A stretch of 64,000 bases of DNA from an uncultured Aquimarina sp. (GCA_947502885.1 CANNBP010000001.1:620001-684000), one strand, 5' to 3'; counted from the stretch's first letter, positions 17,253 through 28,031 are shown. Notes: generated by a model not told the origin, from the sequence alone. Program-made: numbers and translations.

Positions 17253-18530
17253 TTATTTTAGTTTTGAATACAACCTAACAAGTCCTGGGAATTTATTTCT
17301 GATTATAAATTTAATGCGGTGTATTCCTTTATTGGGATTGTTAATTTTTTGTTCTAAAAGGCTATCTATTTTACCTTGTCGTATATCATTAATTTGTTTG
17401 GTTTCAGCTTCTTTATTATTAAAAACATAAAACTCATCTACATGCTTTGCTTTTTCCATAAGTTCCCACCAAAAGTATCGAACTCCTTTACTCGCACCAC
17501 CTATATTAAGCACTTTATAAAACTTATCGTATATTTTTTCGTCAACATTGAAACCATAATCATTTGGATTTTTTCCGTTAAGGATTAACCCTAGAATTGT
17601 TCTAAAGCACTTTTCACAAACACTACAATTAAACTCTGTCCTCTTTTCTGAGTAACATACTCTAAGCTTAAACTTTGTATCTGTCTTTGCAGAAAAATCC
17701 GCAATCAAATCTACTTTATCTTGTCTTTTTAATTCATATCCATCGTGAAAAACTTTTACTCCTGATCCCCATGTTATTTTTTCGTCCATAGTTGGAGTCG
17801 ACCCCCAATCAATATCAATATGATCCGTATAAGATGAAGCTATATAAATAGCACCATAAGAATAAACATAAGAAATAGGTGCTAATGCTCCTATTAATGC
17901 CAAACCATGTTGCACTTTACCCCACCAACCTATATCACTTAGTAACAATTCTACTTGATATGTATAAAAATCACGTAAATTAGATTCTATAAATTCTTTT
18001 TGATTTTCTTTTAGTAATTCTTCGGTTTCAATAAAATTGGCAAAATCATTCCATTGCTCTTTATCTTCTATTTGTATATCAGCACCTAGCAAGGTTACCA
18101 AGTCCGGCTTTTTATCATGAATACGTATATAAGTTGCATAGGCGTCAACTCCCCCACTAAACAACATAGCAGTCTGGTCTCCTTTTACGTTATTCTTGAC
18201 CATTTTTTTTGCTGTGAGTTTTCCGTTTAAGCTTTGTCCACGCTTTTCAAACTCTTTTTTTACTTCTTCTTGAGCGTGGTAAAAATCCTCATCTATTTCA
18301 TCAACTTCAATTTCAAAGCCTGCAAACCATGCTATAGGTAACATGTTTGATAAAAATGGAATAACAGCAATACTCCCAGGAGTACTACTAATATCAACTT
18401 GATATTTTATATAAAATGGCTGGTCTTCGACAAAGAACTTCTGAATTTGTGAATCAACAGAATAATCATAAACAATCTTTTTTCCGTCTTCTACAAATGA
18501 AATATTACGAAGTATTAACTTTTCCATCAC
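17253..18530 (-). CDS. PP-loop ATPase with four-cysteine cluster, unknown function
   Basis: Protein of 425 residues. After a beta-rich N-terminal part (about 1-110), a PP-loop pyrophosphatase motif SGGVD is at 125-129, as in QueC, AsnB and tRNA-thiolation enzymes. Cysteines 292, 302, 305 and 308 form CX9CX2CX2C, a likely zinc or Fe-S site resembling the C-terminal cluster of QueC. PP-loop enzymes adenylate a carbonyl or carboxyl group before attack by a nitrogen or sulphur nucleophile. Placed between the flippase and a pyruvyl transferase, it most likely modifies a sugar (amide, amidine or a similar group, compare WbpG), but I do not recognise a characterised family. A second Met at 18527 is an equally possible start. 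It follows the flippase gene's region in the same operon, 3 bp away. Confidence 0.72.
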   Translation of the reverse strand: MMEKLILRNISFVEDGKKIVYDYSVDSQIQKFFVEDQPFYIKYQVDISSTPGSIAVIPFLSNMLPIAWFAGFEIEVDEIDEDFYHAQEEVKKEFEKRGQSLNGKLTAKKMVKNNVKGDQTAMLFSGGVDAYATYIRIHDKKPDLVTLLGADIQIEDKEQWNDFANFIETEELLKENQKEFIESNLRDFYTYQVELLLSDIGWWGKVQHGLALIGALAPISYVYSYGAIYIASSYTDHIDIDWGSTPTMDEKITWGSGVKVFHDGYELKRQDKVDLIADFSAKTDTKFKLRVCYSEKRTEFNCSVCEKCFRTILGLILNGKNPNDYGFNVDEKIYDKFYKVLNIGGASKGVRYFWWELMEKAKHVDEFYVFNNKEAETKQINDIRQGKIDSLLEQKINNPNKGIHRIKFIIRNKFPGLVRLYSKLK

Positions 18531-18533
18531 AAT

Positions 18534-20054
18534 TTATTTTCGCTTCAATCTCGAAGCAATTGGTTCTATAAATAATTGCTTCTCATACTCAAGAAGGCCT
18601 ATATAATACATTAACACTGCAAATACTAGGGTAAATGTACTTCCTTTTATAATAAAATTCAACCACCCCGATCCTGGTATGTAGTTTATTAAGTATCCAA
18701 TAGCAGAAATAATAAGAATTGCTATTACCGTCTTATTTGCTAATTCTTTAAAAAATCTCGGAATGTTAAGTTTAATCACTTTGTGATAATAGAAATTCAT
18801 AACATTTTGTACAATAAGCCAACCAATTACAGATCCCCCCATCATACCAATTGCTCCATAAGAATATGCCAATAAAGCACCTAATCCGGTACCAACAATC
18901 ATAAAGGATAAATATAAAATAGCTTTAAAGGACAACTTACTTTTTGCTTCTAAAATGGAGTTACCAAAATGCTGTACCAAAGGTAGTGTATATGCTACCA
19001 TAATCATCAAAGCTATTACCCATGATTGAAAACTTCCTTCTTCTCCTATAGTATCTCCTACCCATAAAAAAACAAACTGGCGACCATATAATGCAAAAGC
19101 AATCAAAATAAACATTAAAGCTATAAAAGATAATCTACCAATCTTAATCATCATATCTGTGAGCTGTTCCCCTGTTGCATTACCAACAGACATTTGCGTA
19201 GCTCTTGGTAGAAACACACCCGAAATAGCAGTAGAAAAAGCGCCGTAATATGTACCTAAAGTAATACCTATACCATAAATTGTAAGAACAGACGGTGGAC
19301 TGATTCTTCCTAACACCCAATGTCCTGCCTTCCATTGAAAAAGACTCACTAATGAAAATACAAAAACCCATACTGAATATTTCAATATATGGGCTACAAA
19401 ACTCTTTTTGAACGAATGAAGCTTAAATCGAACCTTTAATTTTTTAAATACATAATATGCTGTAACAGCAATTACTGACATATTAAAAATGGTATCAACT
19501 ATAACTAATGCTATTGATCTTCCACCATATAGCAGTACACCAACTACAGTTAATGATCTTATTACATATCTAACTATATTAAGTGTTTTAGGAAATACGA
19601 AAGCTTCATAACCCGAACAAATACCTGTAAACGAACCTCCTGGTAGTTTAATTGCCAAATTAAAAATTAAAATAACAAACATAATCTTTGCTATCTTAAT
19701 CTCTTCTTCATTCATTTTAGTAAAATAAGTCTCTATATTACTATAGAAAAAGAAACCGGCAACTAGAACCAGAAAAGAGATCATCATATAAATGATCATA
19801 GTTGTTGCTAAAAAATTCTCTTCGCCTTTTTTATCCTTTTCGGCTTTATATTTTGCAACAAAACGAACTATAGTATTATTAAGTCCAAAATCCAAAATAG
19901 ATATCGTACCTACTAGTGCCCCAATAGTAATAAAAATACCATATTCATCCTTTCCTAAATACCTAAGTATGAAAGGGGTTAATAATAATCCAACAATATT
20001 TGTTAGAATTATTGTTAGATAATTTAATACCGCACCTTTTTTTAATTGGCTCAA
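18534..20054 (-). CDS. wzx: Wzx-type polysaccharide flippase
   Basis: Integral membrane protein of 506 residues of the polysaccharide transport (MATE-like/MOP) superfamily. It starts MSQLKKGAVLNYLTIILTNI, with the N-terminal segment LLTPFILRYLGKDEYGIF that is diagnostic of Wzx/RfbX flippases, followed by many hydrophobic helices. It moves the undecaprenyl-PP-linked repeat unit to the periplasmic face, where the EpsG/Wzy-like polymerase (7885-8976) would extend the chain. It is 34 bp downstream of the nucleotide-sugar dehydrogenase and 3 bp upstream of the PP-loop gene. The substrate glycan is undetermined. Confidence 0.9.
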   Translation of the reverse strand: MSQLKKGAVLNYLTIILTNIVGLLLTPFILRYLGKDEYGIFITIGALVGTISILDFGLNNTIVRFVAKYKAEKDKKGEENFLATTMIIYMMISFLVLVAGFFFYSNIETYFTKMNEEEIKIAKIMFVILIFNLAIKLPGGSFTGICSGYEAFVFPKTLNIVRYVIRSLTVVGVLLYGGRSIALVIVDTIFNMSVIAVTAYYVFKKLKVRFKLHSFKKSFVAHILKYSVWVFVFSLVSLFQWKAGHWVLGRISPPSVLTIYGIGITLGTYYGAFSTAISGVFLPRATQMSVGNATGEQLTDMMIKIGRLSFIALMFILIAFALYGRQFVFLWVGDTIGEEGSFQSWVIALMIMVAYTLPLVQHFGNSILEAKSKLSFKAILYLSFMIVGTGLGALLAYSYGAIGMMGGSVIGWLIVQNVMNFYYHKVIKLNIPRFFKELANKTVIAILIISAIGYLINYIPGSGWLNFIIKGSTFTLVFAVLMYYIGLLEYEKQLFIEPIASRLKRK

Positions 20055-20088
20055 CTTGGTTGGTTTATTAGTTATTTAGTGCTATACT

Positions 20089-21369
<1,281 letters not shown>

Positions 21370-21397
21370 AGTTTTTATGTTAGAAAGTTGAGTTTCA

Positions 21398-22393
21398 TTA
21401 CAAATTTTCCCAATACCATTTTACGGCTTCTTTTAATCCCTCTTTTATATCAAACTCTGGGTTATACCCCAAAAATGTCTTTGCTTTTTCTACAGATGCC
21501 AAAGAATGTGGTACATCACCTTTTCTCTCTGGTCCAAACTTCACATCTACGTTTTTTATTTTTTCATCATATTCTCCTAAATATTCTTTCAGTAACGTAG
21601 TTAGCTCGTTTAATGTGGTTCTTTCTCCATATGCCGTGTTATATACATTATTTAGCGCATCTGGATGATCAGACACCATTGCCAAAAGATTCATTTGAAT
21701 CACATTATCTATATAAGTAAAGTCTCTAGAGAACAATCCATCACCATTAATTATTGGTGAATCATACTTCATAAACTGCATCACAAACTTTGGTATTACA
21801 GCTGCATATGCTCCATTTGGATCTTGCTTACGACCAAATACATTGAAATACCTTAACCCAACCGTATCAAGGTCATATGTTTTTTTGAAATTGTTTGCAT
21901 ACAATTCGTTTACATATTTTGTTATAGCATATGGAGATAGTGGGTTTCCTATTTTTTCTTCTACCTTAGGCAATGCTTTTGAGTCTCCATATGTAGACGA
22001 ACTCGCCGCATAAATAAAACGTTTTACTCCGGCATCTCTAGAAGCAACTAGCATATTAAGAAAACCTCCAACATTAACATCGTTCGAAGTTATCGGATCG
22101 TTAATTGACCTTGGAACCGAGCCTAAAGCAGCCTCATGCAATACATAATCTATATTTTCACAAGCTTTGTGGCAATCCTCAAGGTTTCTTATATCACCTT
22201 CAATAAAGGTGAAGTTAGGATTTTCATTACACAACGCTAGGTTTTTTTTATGTCCAGTTGCAAAGTTATCTAGCCCTACTACTGTACTTCCTATTTCCAA
22301 AAGTGCTTCGCATAAATTTGATCCGATAAACCCCGCTGCACCAGTAACTAGTATTTTTGAAGAACGAAGTTGTTCTAATTGTTTAGTATTCAT
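21398..22393 (-). CDS. wbpP: UDP-GlcNAc/GalNAc 4-epimerase (WbpP/TviC type)
   Basis: Short-chain dehydrogenase-like NDP-sugar epimerase of 331 residues. The NAD-binding loop [10 protein letters not shown] is near 18-27, the Ser/Thr region is [10 protein letters not shown], and the catalytic YxxxK is YAITK. The stretch [20 protein letters not shown] is characteristic of the WbpP/TviC (VipC) group, which interconverts UDP-GlcNAc and UDP-GalNAc. It is the first gene of the long minus-strand operon; a candidate promoter lies 58-88 bp before its start (22451-22481). Function is firm at the 4-epimerase level; the N-acetyl specificity is inferred from the dehydrogenase partner. Confidence 0.88.
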   Translation of the reverse strand: MNTKQLEQLRSSKILVTGAAGFIGSNLCEALLEIGSTVVGLDNFATGHKKNLALCNENPNFTFIEGDIRNLEDCHKACENIDYVLHEAALGSVPRSINDPITSNDVNVGGFLNMLVASRDAGVKRFIYAASSSTYGDSKALPKVEEKIGNPLSPYAITKYVNELYANNFKKTYDLDTVGLRYFNVFGRKQDPNGAYAAVIPKFVMQFMKYDSPIINGDGLFSRDFTYIDNVIQMNLLAMVSDHPDALNNVYNTAYGERTTLNELTTLLKEYLGEYDEKIKNVDVKFGPERKGDVPHSLASVEKAKTFLGYNPEFDIKEGLKEAVKWYWENL

Positions 22394-22450
22394 GAATTGT
22401 GTTTTAACCCCTTTTTTAATCCCGCGATTATATTTTTAACATAATCAGCG

Positions 22451-22481
22451 CGAAATTAAGATATCCATATAGAACATACAA
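22451..22481 (-). promoter_or_regulatory. Candidate promoter of the polysaccharide operon
   Basis: On the minus strand TTG (22479-22481), a 20-base spacer and TAATTTCG (22451-22458) fit the Bacteroidota consensus TTG-N17-23-TAnnTTTG with one mismatch. Transcription would start a few bases below 22450 and leave a leader of about 50 nt before the epimerase ATG at 22393. The preceding gene (22643-24649) is on the same strand, so some read-through is possible. This is pattern matching only. Confidence 0.45.
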
Positions 22482-22489
22482 CATAAGTT

Positions 22490-22509
22490 ATAGGGGATTT
22501 TACCCCTAT
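22490..22509. repeat. Perfect inverted repeat, possible operator
   Basis: ATAGGGG-N6-CCCCTAT, 7-bp arms with a 6-base centre. It lies directly upstream of the candidate -33 element of the polysaccharide operon, a usual place for an activator site. As RNA it could form a small hairpin after the E1 dehydrogenase stop, but no U-run follows on the minus strand, so a terminator is less likely. G/C runs are rare in this A+T-rich spacer, which makes the site stand out. Confidence 0.4.
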
Positions 22510-22642
22510 TTAATTTTTATAATATTTAGTTAACTTATAAATACTTGAATAAATCAACAAAACACAAGCAAAACATTAACTATCAATACCTTAAAAACAA
22601 TAGTGTTGGTACTTTATTTTTAATAATTTCTGTAAAAAATAT

Positions 22643-24649
22643 TTAAAACTCTATTAATTCTAATAATTCTGTTTCAAATCTTTCCTTTGGTAAATATTGA
22701 TTTTCAAGATTCTTTTCAAAAGGAATAGGTGTGTGAATACTTCCTACACGTTTGACCGGTGCATCTAAATATTCAAAGCAATTTTCTACAATCATTGCTG
22801 AAATATCAGAAGCAATGCTACCAAAAACAGTATCCTCTTGTAAGATAATTACTCTATTAGTCTTTTTTACCGATTCATAAATGGTTTCTATATCTAAGGG
22901 CTGTAATGTTCTTAAATCTATAAGATCAACTTTTAAGTTAGCATACTTTTCTAACACCTCTAGAGCCCAATGAACACCTGCTCCATAGCTTATAACCGTA
23001 ACATCATTTCCTTTCCTTAAAAGCGAAGCTTTTCCTAACGGCAAATTATAATACCCTTTTGGAACCTCTTGTCTTATGCTTCTATACAATGCTTTATGCT
23101 CAAAAAACAACACTGGATTTGGATCTTCTATTGCCGTTAACAACAAACCTTTTGCATCATAAGGAAATGCAGGATATACCACCTTAAGTCCAGGTGTCTT
23201 AGTAAACCAAGCCTCATTAGTTTGGCTATGAAATGGTCCAGCTCCTACTCCTGCTCCGCACGGCATTCTAATAACTACATCTGCAGATTGCCCCCATCTG
23301 TAGTTAGATTTAGCTAATAAATTAACAATAGGGTTAAATCCTGAAGACACAAAATCTGCAAACTGCATTTCGACCACAGCTTTGAATCCATTTATAGATA
23401 AACCATACCCTGTTGAAACTATTCCTGATTCGCAAATAGGGGTATTACGAACACGATCTCTACCAAACAAATCAACAAAACCTTCTGTTATTTTAAACAC
23501 GCCGCCATATTCAGCTATATCCTGTCCCATAATAACAAGATTTTCAAAATGTTGCATCCCCAGCTTTAAACCATCAGAAATTGAATCAATAAGTCTTACT
23601 TCCTTAGCTTGTACACTTGGTATTTTCTGATTATAATCAAAAAATTTATAAACAGCAGACAATTCGTTTTCCAAATCAACCAAAACATTACCTTCATTAT
23701 TGGCTTGATCCCAGTGTGACTCTATTTTTTTCTTTATAGTAAACTTCTTTTCTTCATCCTTCTCTACAGAAAGCACATTTTCATTGATCAAAAATTTTTG
23801 GTAATTTTCTATAGGATCTTTTGTTTCCCAATAATCCATTAATTCTTGCGGAACATATTTGGTCCCACTAGCTTCTTCATGCCCCCGCATTCTAAATGTT
23901 TTAAACTCTATTAAAACAGGATGAGGCTCTTGTTTCATACTTTTTACAATAGCCTGAACTTTATCATAAACTTCTAGAACATTATTTCCATCAATTATAT
24001 AAGATCTCATGCCATATCCTGCAGCTCTATTTGCCAAATCCTTACATCTATACTGCTCATCTGTAGGCGTTGACAAACCATACCCATTATTTTCAACACA
24101 GAAAAGAACTGGTAGATCCCATACTGAAGCAATATTTAGGGCTTCATGAAAATCTCCTTCGCTAGTTCCTCCTTCTCCTGTAAATACAGCAGTAACCTTA
24201 TTATTCTTTTTAAGCTTATTAGCCAAGCCAATACCACATGCTACACCTAACTGAGGTCCAAGGTGAGAAATCATTCCTATAATATTGAATTCTTGCGTTC
24301 CAAAATGAAAAGAACGATCTCGACCATTAGTAAACCCATTAGATTTTCCTTGCCATTGACTAAACAATCTGTATAAAGGAATATTTCTTGATGTAAAAAC
24401 TCCTAAATTACGATGCATTGGGAGTATATACTCATCTTTATCAATCGCCGCAGTAACACCAACGGCTATTCCTTCCTGGCCAATACCGCTAAACCATTTA
24501 GACACTTTACCCTGACGTAATAAAACTAGCATTTTTTCTTCAATACTTCTAGACAAAAGCATTTTATCATATAGTGAAATTAGTTGTTCATCACTATATT
24601 CTTTTCTGTCAAAATGTAGTTTCTGTTTTTCCTCCGAAATATGCTCCAT
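22643..24649 (-). CDS. Fused E1 alpha/beta 2-oxoacid dehydrogenase
   Basis: Thiamine-diphosphate-dependent E1 component in which alpha (about 1-330) and beta (about 345-668) subunits are one chain of 668 residues, an arrangement common in Bacteroidota. The alpha half has RQGKVSKWFSGIGQEGIAVG and the ThDP/Mg motif GEGGTSEGDFHEAL...NN. The beta half has MGQDIAEYGGVFKIT, RVRNTPICESGIVSTGYG and the C-terminal VKRVGSIHTPIPF. It decarboxylates a 2-oxoacid and passes the acyl group to an E2 lipoyl protein, probably for branched-chain 2-oxoacids or pyruvate. E2 and E3 are not in the window. It is divergent from 24909, with 259 bp between the starts. Confidence 0.9.
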   Translation of the reverse strand: MEHISEEKQKLHFDRKEYSDEQLISLYDKMLLSRSIEEKMLVLLRQGKVSKWFSGIGQEGIAVGVTAAIDKDEYILPMHRNLGVFTSRNIPLYRLFSQWQGKSNGFTNGRDRSFHFGTQEFNIIGMISHLGPQLGVACGIGLANKLKKNNKVTAVFTGEGGTSEGDFHEALNIASVWDLPVLFCVENNGYGLSTPTDEQYRCKDLANRAAGYGMRSYIIDGNNVLEVYDKVQAIVKSMKQEPHPVLIEFKTFRMRGHEEASGTKYVPQELMDYWETKDPIENYQKFLINENVLSVEKDEEKKFTIKKKIESHWDQANNEGNVLVDLENELSAVYKFFDYNQKIPSVQAKEVRLIDSISDGLKLGMQHFENLVIMGQDIAEYGGVFKITEGFVDLFGRDRVRNTPICESGIVSTGYGLSINGFKAVVEMQFADFVSSGFNPIVNLLAKSNYRWGQSADVVIRMPCGAGVGAGPFHSQTNEAWFTKTPGLKVVYPAFPYDAKGLLLTAIEDPNPVLFFEHKALYRSIRQEVPKGYYNLPLGKASLLRKGNDVTVISYGAGVHWALEVLEKYANLKVDLIDLRTLQPLDIETIYESVKKTNRVIILQEDTVFGSIASDISAMIVENCFEYLDAPVKRVGSIHTPIPFEKNLENQYLPKERFETELLELIEF

Positions 24650-24908
24650 AAAAGAAAATTTGTTACGTAAATGTAATTATTTTTAATTCAGAACCCATGA
24701 CTACTAGGTAATATTATCAAGTAGATGTTAATTTAGTCTTAATAGTCCTCCAAAATGGTTAAATTTACTATAGATTCAAATACAAGTATTTAACTTTAAA
24801 AAAATAAATACTATTTATACTTTAAAATAAATCAATAGTTCTATAATAGCATTTCAATGAAATACACCTATTTTAGTCCTTTAATACACATACACAAAGA
24901 TTAAATAA

Positions 24909-25859
24909 ATGAATACTATACCGAGCGTAGATTTGGCCGATTTTTTATCTGATGATACCTCTAGAAAACAAAAATTTGTCAACGAGATTGGAAAAGCCTA
25001 TGAAGAAATAGGTTTTGTTGCATTAAAAAATCATTTTTTAAGTGACCAGTTAGTCGAAGATTTATACAAAGAAGTAAAAGCTTTTTTTGCTTTACCAGTA
25101 ACTACCAAAAGTAATTATGAAATCGAAGGACTTGGTGGACAACGAGGCTATACATCTTTTGGTAAAGAACATGCCAAAGGAAAAAAAGAAGGAGACCTTA
25201 AGGAGTTTTGGCATTTTGGACAAGAACCAGATGCAGATGCCAATTTAACCGAAGAGTATCCTAAAAATGTTATTGTTAAAGAACTCACTAATTTTAACAC
25301 TGTAGGAATGGAAGCCTATAGAATGTTAGAAAAAACAGGTATCCATGTACTAAGAGCATTATCACTTTATATAGGTCTAGAAGAGAATTACTTTGATCAT
25401 TGGGCTAGTAATGGTAACAGTATCCTACGCCCAATACATTACCCTCCAATTAAAGACGAACCAAAAGGAGCGGTTAGAGCTGGTGCACATGGAGATATTA
25501 ATTTGATAACTTTATTGATGGGAGCTTCTACGGGTGGATTACAAGTACAACGTAAAGATGGAGAGTGGATCGATGCCATACCACAAGAAGATGAATTAGT
25601 TATTAATGTTGGAGACATGTTAGAACGCCATACCAATAACAAACTTAGATCAACAATACATCGAGTAATAAATCCTCCTCGAGAACAATGGAGTGAACCA
25701 AGATATTCTATTCCATTTTTTATGCACCCTAGAAGTGACATGAAATTAAATTGTCTTCAAGAGTGTGTAGACGAGAAGAATCCTAAACAATATGACGATA
25801 TAACAGCGGGGCAATTTCTACATCAAAGGCTTGTTGAAATTGGATTAATAAAAGAATAA
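24909..25859 (+). CDS. Isopenicillin N synthase-like 2OG-Fe(II) oxygenase
   Basis: Non-haem iron dioxygenase of 316 residues. The N-terminal DIOX_N-type block IPSVDLADFLSDD leads to the double-stranded beta-helix. Iron ligands are His194 and Asp196 (AHGDINLITLL) and His251 (IHRVINPP). Arg265 and Ser267 (RYS) would bind 2-oxoglutarate. This full facial triad suggests an active enzyme. Family members include isopenicillin N synthase, flavonol synthase and ACC oxidase; similar bacterial proteins are uncharacterised. It heads a plus-strand cluster, with the SUI1-like gene starting 9 bp after its stop. Substrate unknown. Confidence 0.88.
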   Translation: MNTIPSVDLADFLSDDTSRKQKFVNEIGKAYEEIGFVALKNHFLSDQLVEDLYKEVKAFFALPVTTKSNYEIEGLGGQRGYTSFGKEHAKGKKEGDLKEFWHFGQEPDADANLTEEYPKNVIVKELTNFNTVGMEAYRMLEKTGIHVLRALSLYIGLEENYFDHWASNGNSILRPIHYPPIKDEPKGAVRAGAHGDINLITLLMGASTGGLQVQRKDGEWIDAIPQEDELVINVGDMLERHTNNKLRSTIHRVINPPREQWSEPRYSIPFFMHPRSDMKLNCLQECVDEKNPKQYDDITAGQFLHQRLVEIGLIKE

Positions 25860-25868
25860 AGATAGTTT

Positions 25869-26201
25869 ATGGATTTACAGGATCAACTAAAAAATTTATT
25901 TCCTGATCACAAACCTCAGGAAGAAGAAATTGTAGATAATAAACCTACAGATCAAATATGGATGCAAAATGACCCTATTATTTGCAAGTATGAAAAACGA
26001 AAAGGGAAACCAATTACAATACTTGAGGGTTACACTGGAGCTGATGAAGATTTTAAAAAATTAGCCAAAGAAATAAAGACTCGTTTAAGTGTAGGAGGAA
26101 GTTTTAAAAATGACACCATAATCATACAAGGTGATTATAGGAATCAAATTATGGACATACTTAAAGAAAAAGGGTTTAAGGTAAAACGAGTAGGAGGATA
26201 A
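25869..26201 (+). CDS. SUI1/eIF1-like translation factor (YciH family)
   Basis: Protein of 110 residues of the SUI1/eIF1 family. The N-terminal third is variable and acidic. The conserved fold starts around residue 45 with GKPITILEGYTGADEDFKKL and includes the diagnostic SVGGSFKNDTIIIQGDYRNQI and KGFKVKRVGG. Eukaryotic eIF1 controls start-codon choice. The bacterial YciH version may discriminate initiation complexes, but its role is not settled. It follows the oxygenase by 9 bp and precedes the DUF1835 gene by 15 bp, so it is probably co-transcribed. Confidence 0.9.
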   Translation: MDLQDQLKNLFPDHKPQEEEIVDNKPTDQIWMQNDPIICKYEKRKGKPITILEGYTGADEDFKKLAKEIKTRLSVGGSFKNDTIIIQGDYRNQIMDILKEKGFKVKRVGG

Positions 26202-26216
26202 AACTAATATTGTAAT

Positions 26217-27152
26217 TTGGAAAACAAAACACTGCATATCACGAATGGAGATAGCTGTTCTCAAAGAATACAGCAATTATCTATAAAAGGAGATCTCCTT
26301 ATTTGGCGTGAAATGCTCTGTGAAGGTCCAACTGAAATAAAACTTGAAACCGAAACTTCGCTTCAGAAACGTAAAAAATTCTTAAAGAAATATTATAGAA
26401 TATCGCATTCTGATTATGAAAAAAAGTTTATTACACAATTAAGCAAAATTGAATCCGCTAAGCAATATGATGAAATAATACTATGGTTCGAGTATGATTT
26501 GTTTTGTCATATTAACATGATGGCAGTAATAAGTTTATTGTTAAGAAAACAACTACACAATATCCCTATATATTTGGTGTGCAGTGGGCGTATCGAAAGT
26601 GACAAAAAATTTTATGGCCTTTGTGAATTATCCGACAATCAACTAAAAGAACATTTCAAAAACAAGATACTATTATCTCTTGATGATCTAGAATTTGGAT
26701 CTCATATCTGGACGCTTTATTGTGAGTCTAAACCACAAAAAATAGCTGGACAAATTAAAAACGAGTCTTCTTTTGAATATTTATCAATATGTCTTAGAGC
26801 ACATTTACAACGTTTTCCTAATATGTTAACAGGACTAAATGTACTTGAACATAATATTCTCGAAATAATTGATAATTATCAGGTCAAAAACATAAAACAA
26901 CTTATGGGATATGCATTAGAGTATCAAGGTTTTTATGGTTATGGGGATATGCAATTAAAACGAGTGTTAGCAAGACTCTTTCAATTTTTACATCAAACAA
27001 AAGATAGGCTTGTCCTTTCAGAAAGAGGAAACCTTGCATTACAACGAAAGAAAAATTTTTATAACACACAAATTGTAGATTGGCACTATGGTGGTGTAAA
27101 AAAATATGATTACTTGTATAATGACACCTCTCATACTTTACTAAAATTATAA
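26217..27152 (+). CDS. DUF1835 domain protein
   Basis: Uncharacterised protein of 311 residues. I use TTG at 26217 as the start: it gives MENKTLHITNGDSCSQ, the usual beginning of DUF1835 proteins (LHITNGDS), and an upstream in-frame TAA at 26205 rules out a longer form. An AGGAGG-like sequence at 26191-26196 is too far away to act directly. The N-terminal domain (about 5-130) includes IILWFEYDLFCHINMMAVI, and the C-terminal part is helical. No catalytic motif is recognised. The gene is in an apparent operon with SUI1 upstream and a nucleoside phosphorylase 1 bp downstream. Confidence 0.82.
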   Translation: MENKTLHITNGDSCSQRIQQLSIKGDLLIWREMLCEGPTEIKLETETSLQKRKKFLKKYYRISHSDYEKKFITQLSKIESAKQYDEIILWFEYDLFCHINMMAVISLLLRKQLHNIPIYLVCSGRIESDKKFYGLCELSDNQLKEHFKNKILLSLDDLEFGSHIWTLYCESKPQKIAGQIKNESSFEYLSICLRAHLQRFPNMLTGLNVLEHNILEIIDNYQVKNIKQLMGYALEYQGFYGYGDMQLKRVLARLFQFLHQTKDRLVLSERGNLALQRKKNFYNTQIVDWHYGGVKKYDYLYNDTSHTLLKL

Positions 27153-27153
27153 T

Positions 27154-28026
27154 ATGCCTATAGCAGAATCAGAACTCATTCTTAATGATGATGGCAGTAT
27201 CTATCACCTTAATCTAAAACCAGAACATATAGCTAATACTGTTATTACTGTTGGTGATCCAGATCGAGTAGATGCTGTAACAAAATATTTCGACAACATA
27301 GAGTTCAAAATACAAAAACGTGAATTTCATACTCAAACTGGTAACTATAAAGGGAAAAGAATAACGGTAATTTCTACTGGTATAGGAACCGACAACATCG
27401 ACATTGTTTTTAATGAGTTAGATGCCCTTGTTAATATTGACTTTACTAATCGTGAAGTTAAAAACAAACACGTTTCATTAGATATAATTAGAATCGGAAC
27501 ATCTGGTGCTATTCAACCAAACATACCTATAGATAGCTATATTTTAACAGAAACAGGTATCGGTTTTGATAGTCTTCTTCATTTTTATGAAAGTCAACAT
27601 GTTCAATTACCATTAATTACTGAAGCACTTGTACAACACCTTGACTGGAGTCCTCATAAATCAACTCCATATGTTGTATCATGCGACAAAAACCTTGGAG
27701 CTCATTTATTTGACAAAAATATCCAAAAAGGTTACACTATTACAAATGTCGGGTTCTATGGTCCACAAGGAAGAACACTTCGCCTACCCATATCAGATCA
27801 AGAGTTAAACAAAAAAATTGCTTCTTTTTCTTATAAAAACAAAAGAATAACCAACTTAGAAATGGAAACTGCAGGCATATATGGTATGGCAAGACTACTA
27901 GGACACAATGCCGTATCTATGAATGCTATACTTGCAAATCGTGCCACAGGTAAATTTAGCAAAACTCCTAAAGAAACGGTAGATCAATTAATTAAATATA
28001 CCATCGACAAGGTGGCAAATTATTAA
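27154..28026 (+). CDS. Nucleoside phosphorylase (uridine phosphorylase-like)
   Basis: PNP/UDP family phosphorylase of 290 residues. The phosphate-binding start ITVGDPDRVD, the region VISTGIGTDNIDIVFNELDAL, IIRIGTSGAIQPNI and the purine/pyrimidine-ribose site ITNLEMETAGIYGMARLLG (Glu-Met-Glu) are all present. It splits a nucleoside with phosphate to a base and ribose-1-phosphate in salvage. The pattern is closer to uridine phosphorylase than to trimeric purine phosphorylase, but the base is not certain. It is the last gene of the 24909-28026 cluster and is followed directly by a terminator hairpin. Confidence 0.88.
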   Translation: MPIAESELILNDDGSIYHLNLKPEHIANTVITVGDPDRVDAVTKYFDNIEFKIQKREFHTQTGNYKGKRITVISTGIGTDNIDIVFNELDALVNIDFTNREVKNKHVSLDIIRIGTSGAIQPNIPIDSYILTETGIGFDSLLHFYESQHVQLPLITEALVQHLDWSPHKSTPYVVSCDKNLGAHLFDKNIQKGYTITNVGFYGPQGRTLRLPISDQELNKKIASFSYKNKRITNLEMETAGIYGMARLLGHNAVSMNAILANRATGKFSKTPKETVDQLIKYTIDKVANY

Positions 28027-28031
28027 TCATA

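Noticed and set aside
22490..22509. Intrinsic terminator of the E1 dehydrogenase gene
   Set aside because: The stem is short and no T-run follows it on the minus strand; its position next to the promoter candidate favours an operator.
25439..25741. A 100-codon minus-strand frame
   Set aside because: It lies wholly within the oxygenase gene, whose iron ligands and motifs are in the plus-strand frame; a shadow frame.
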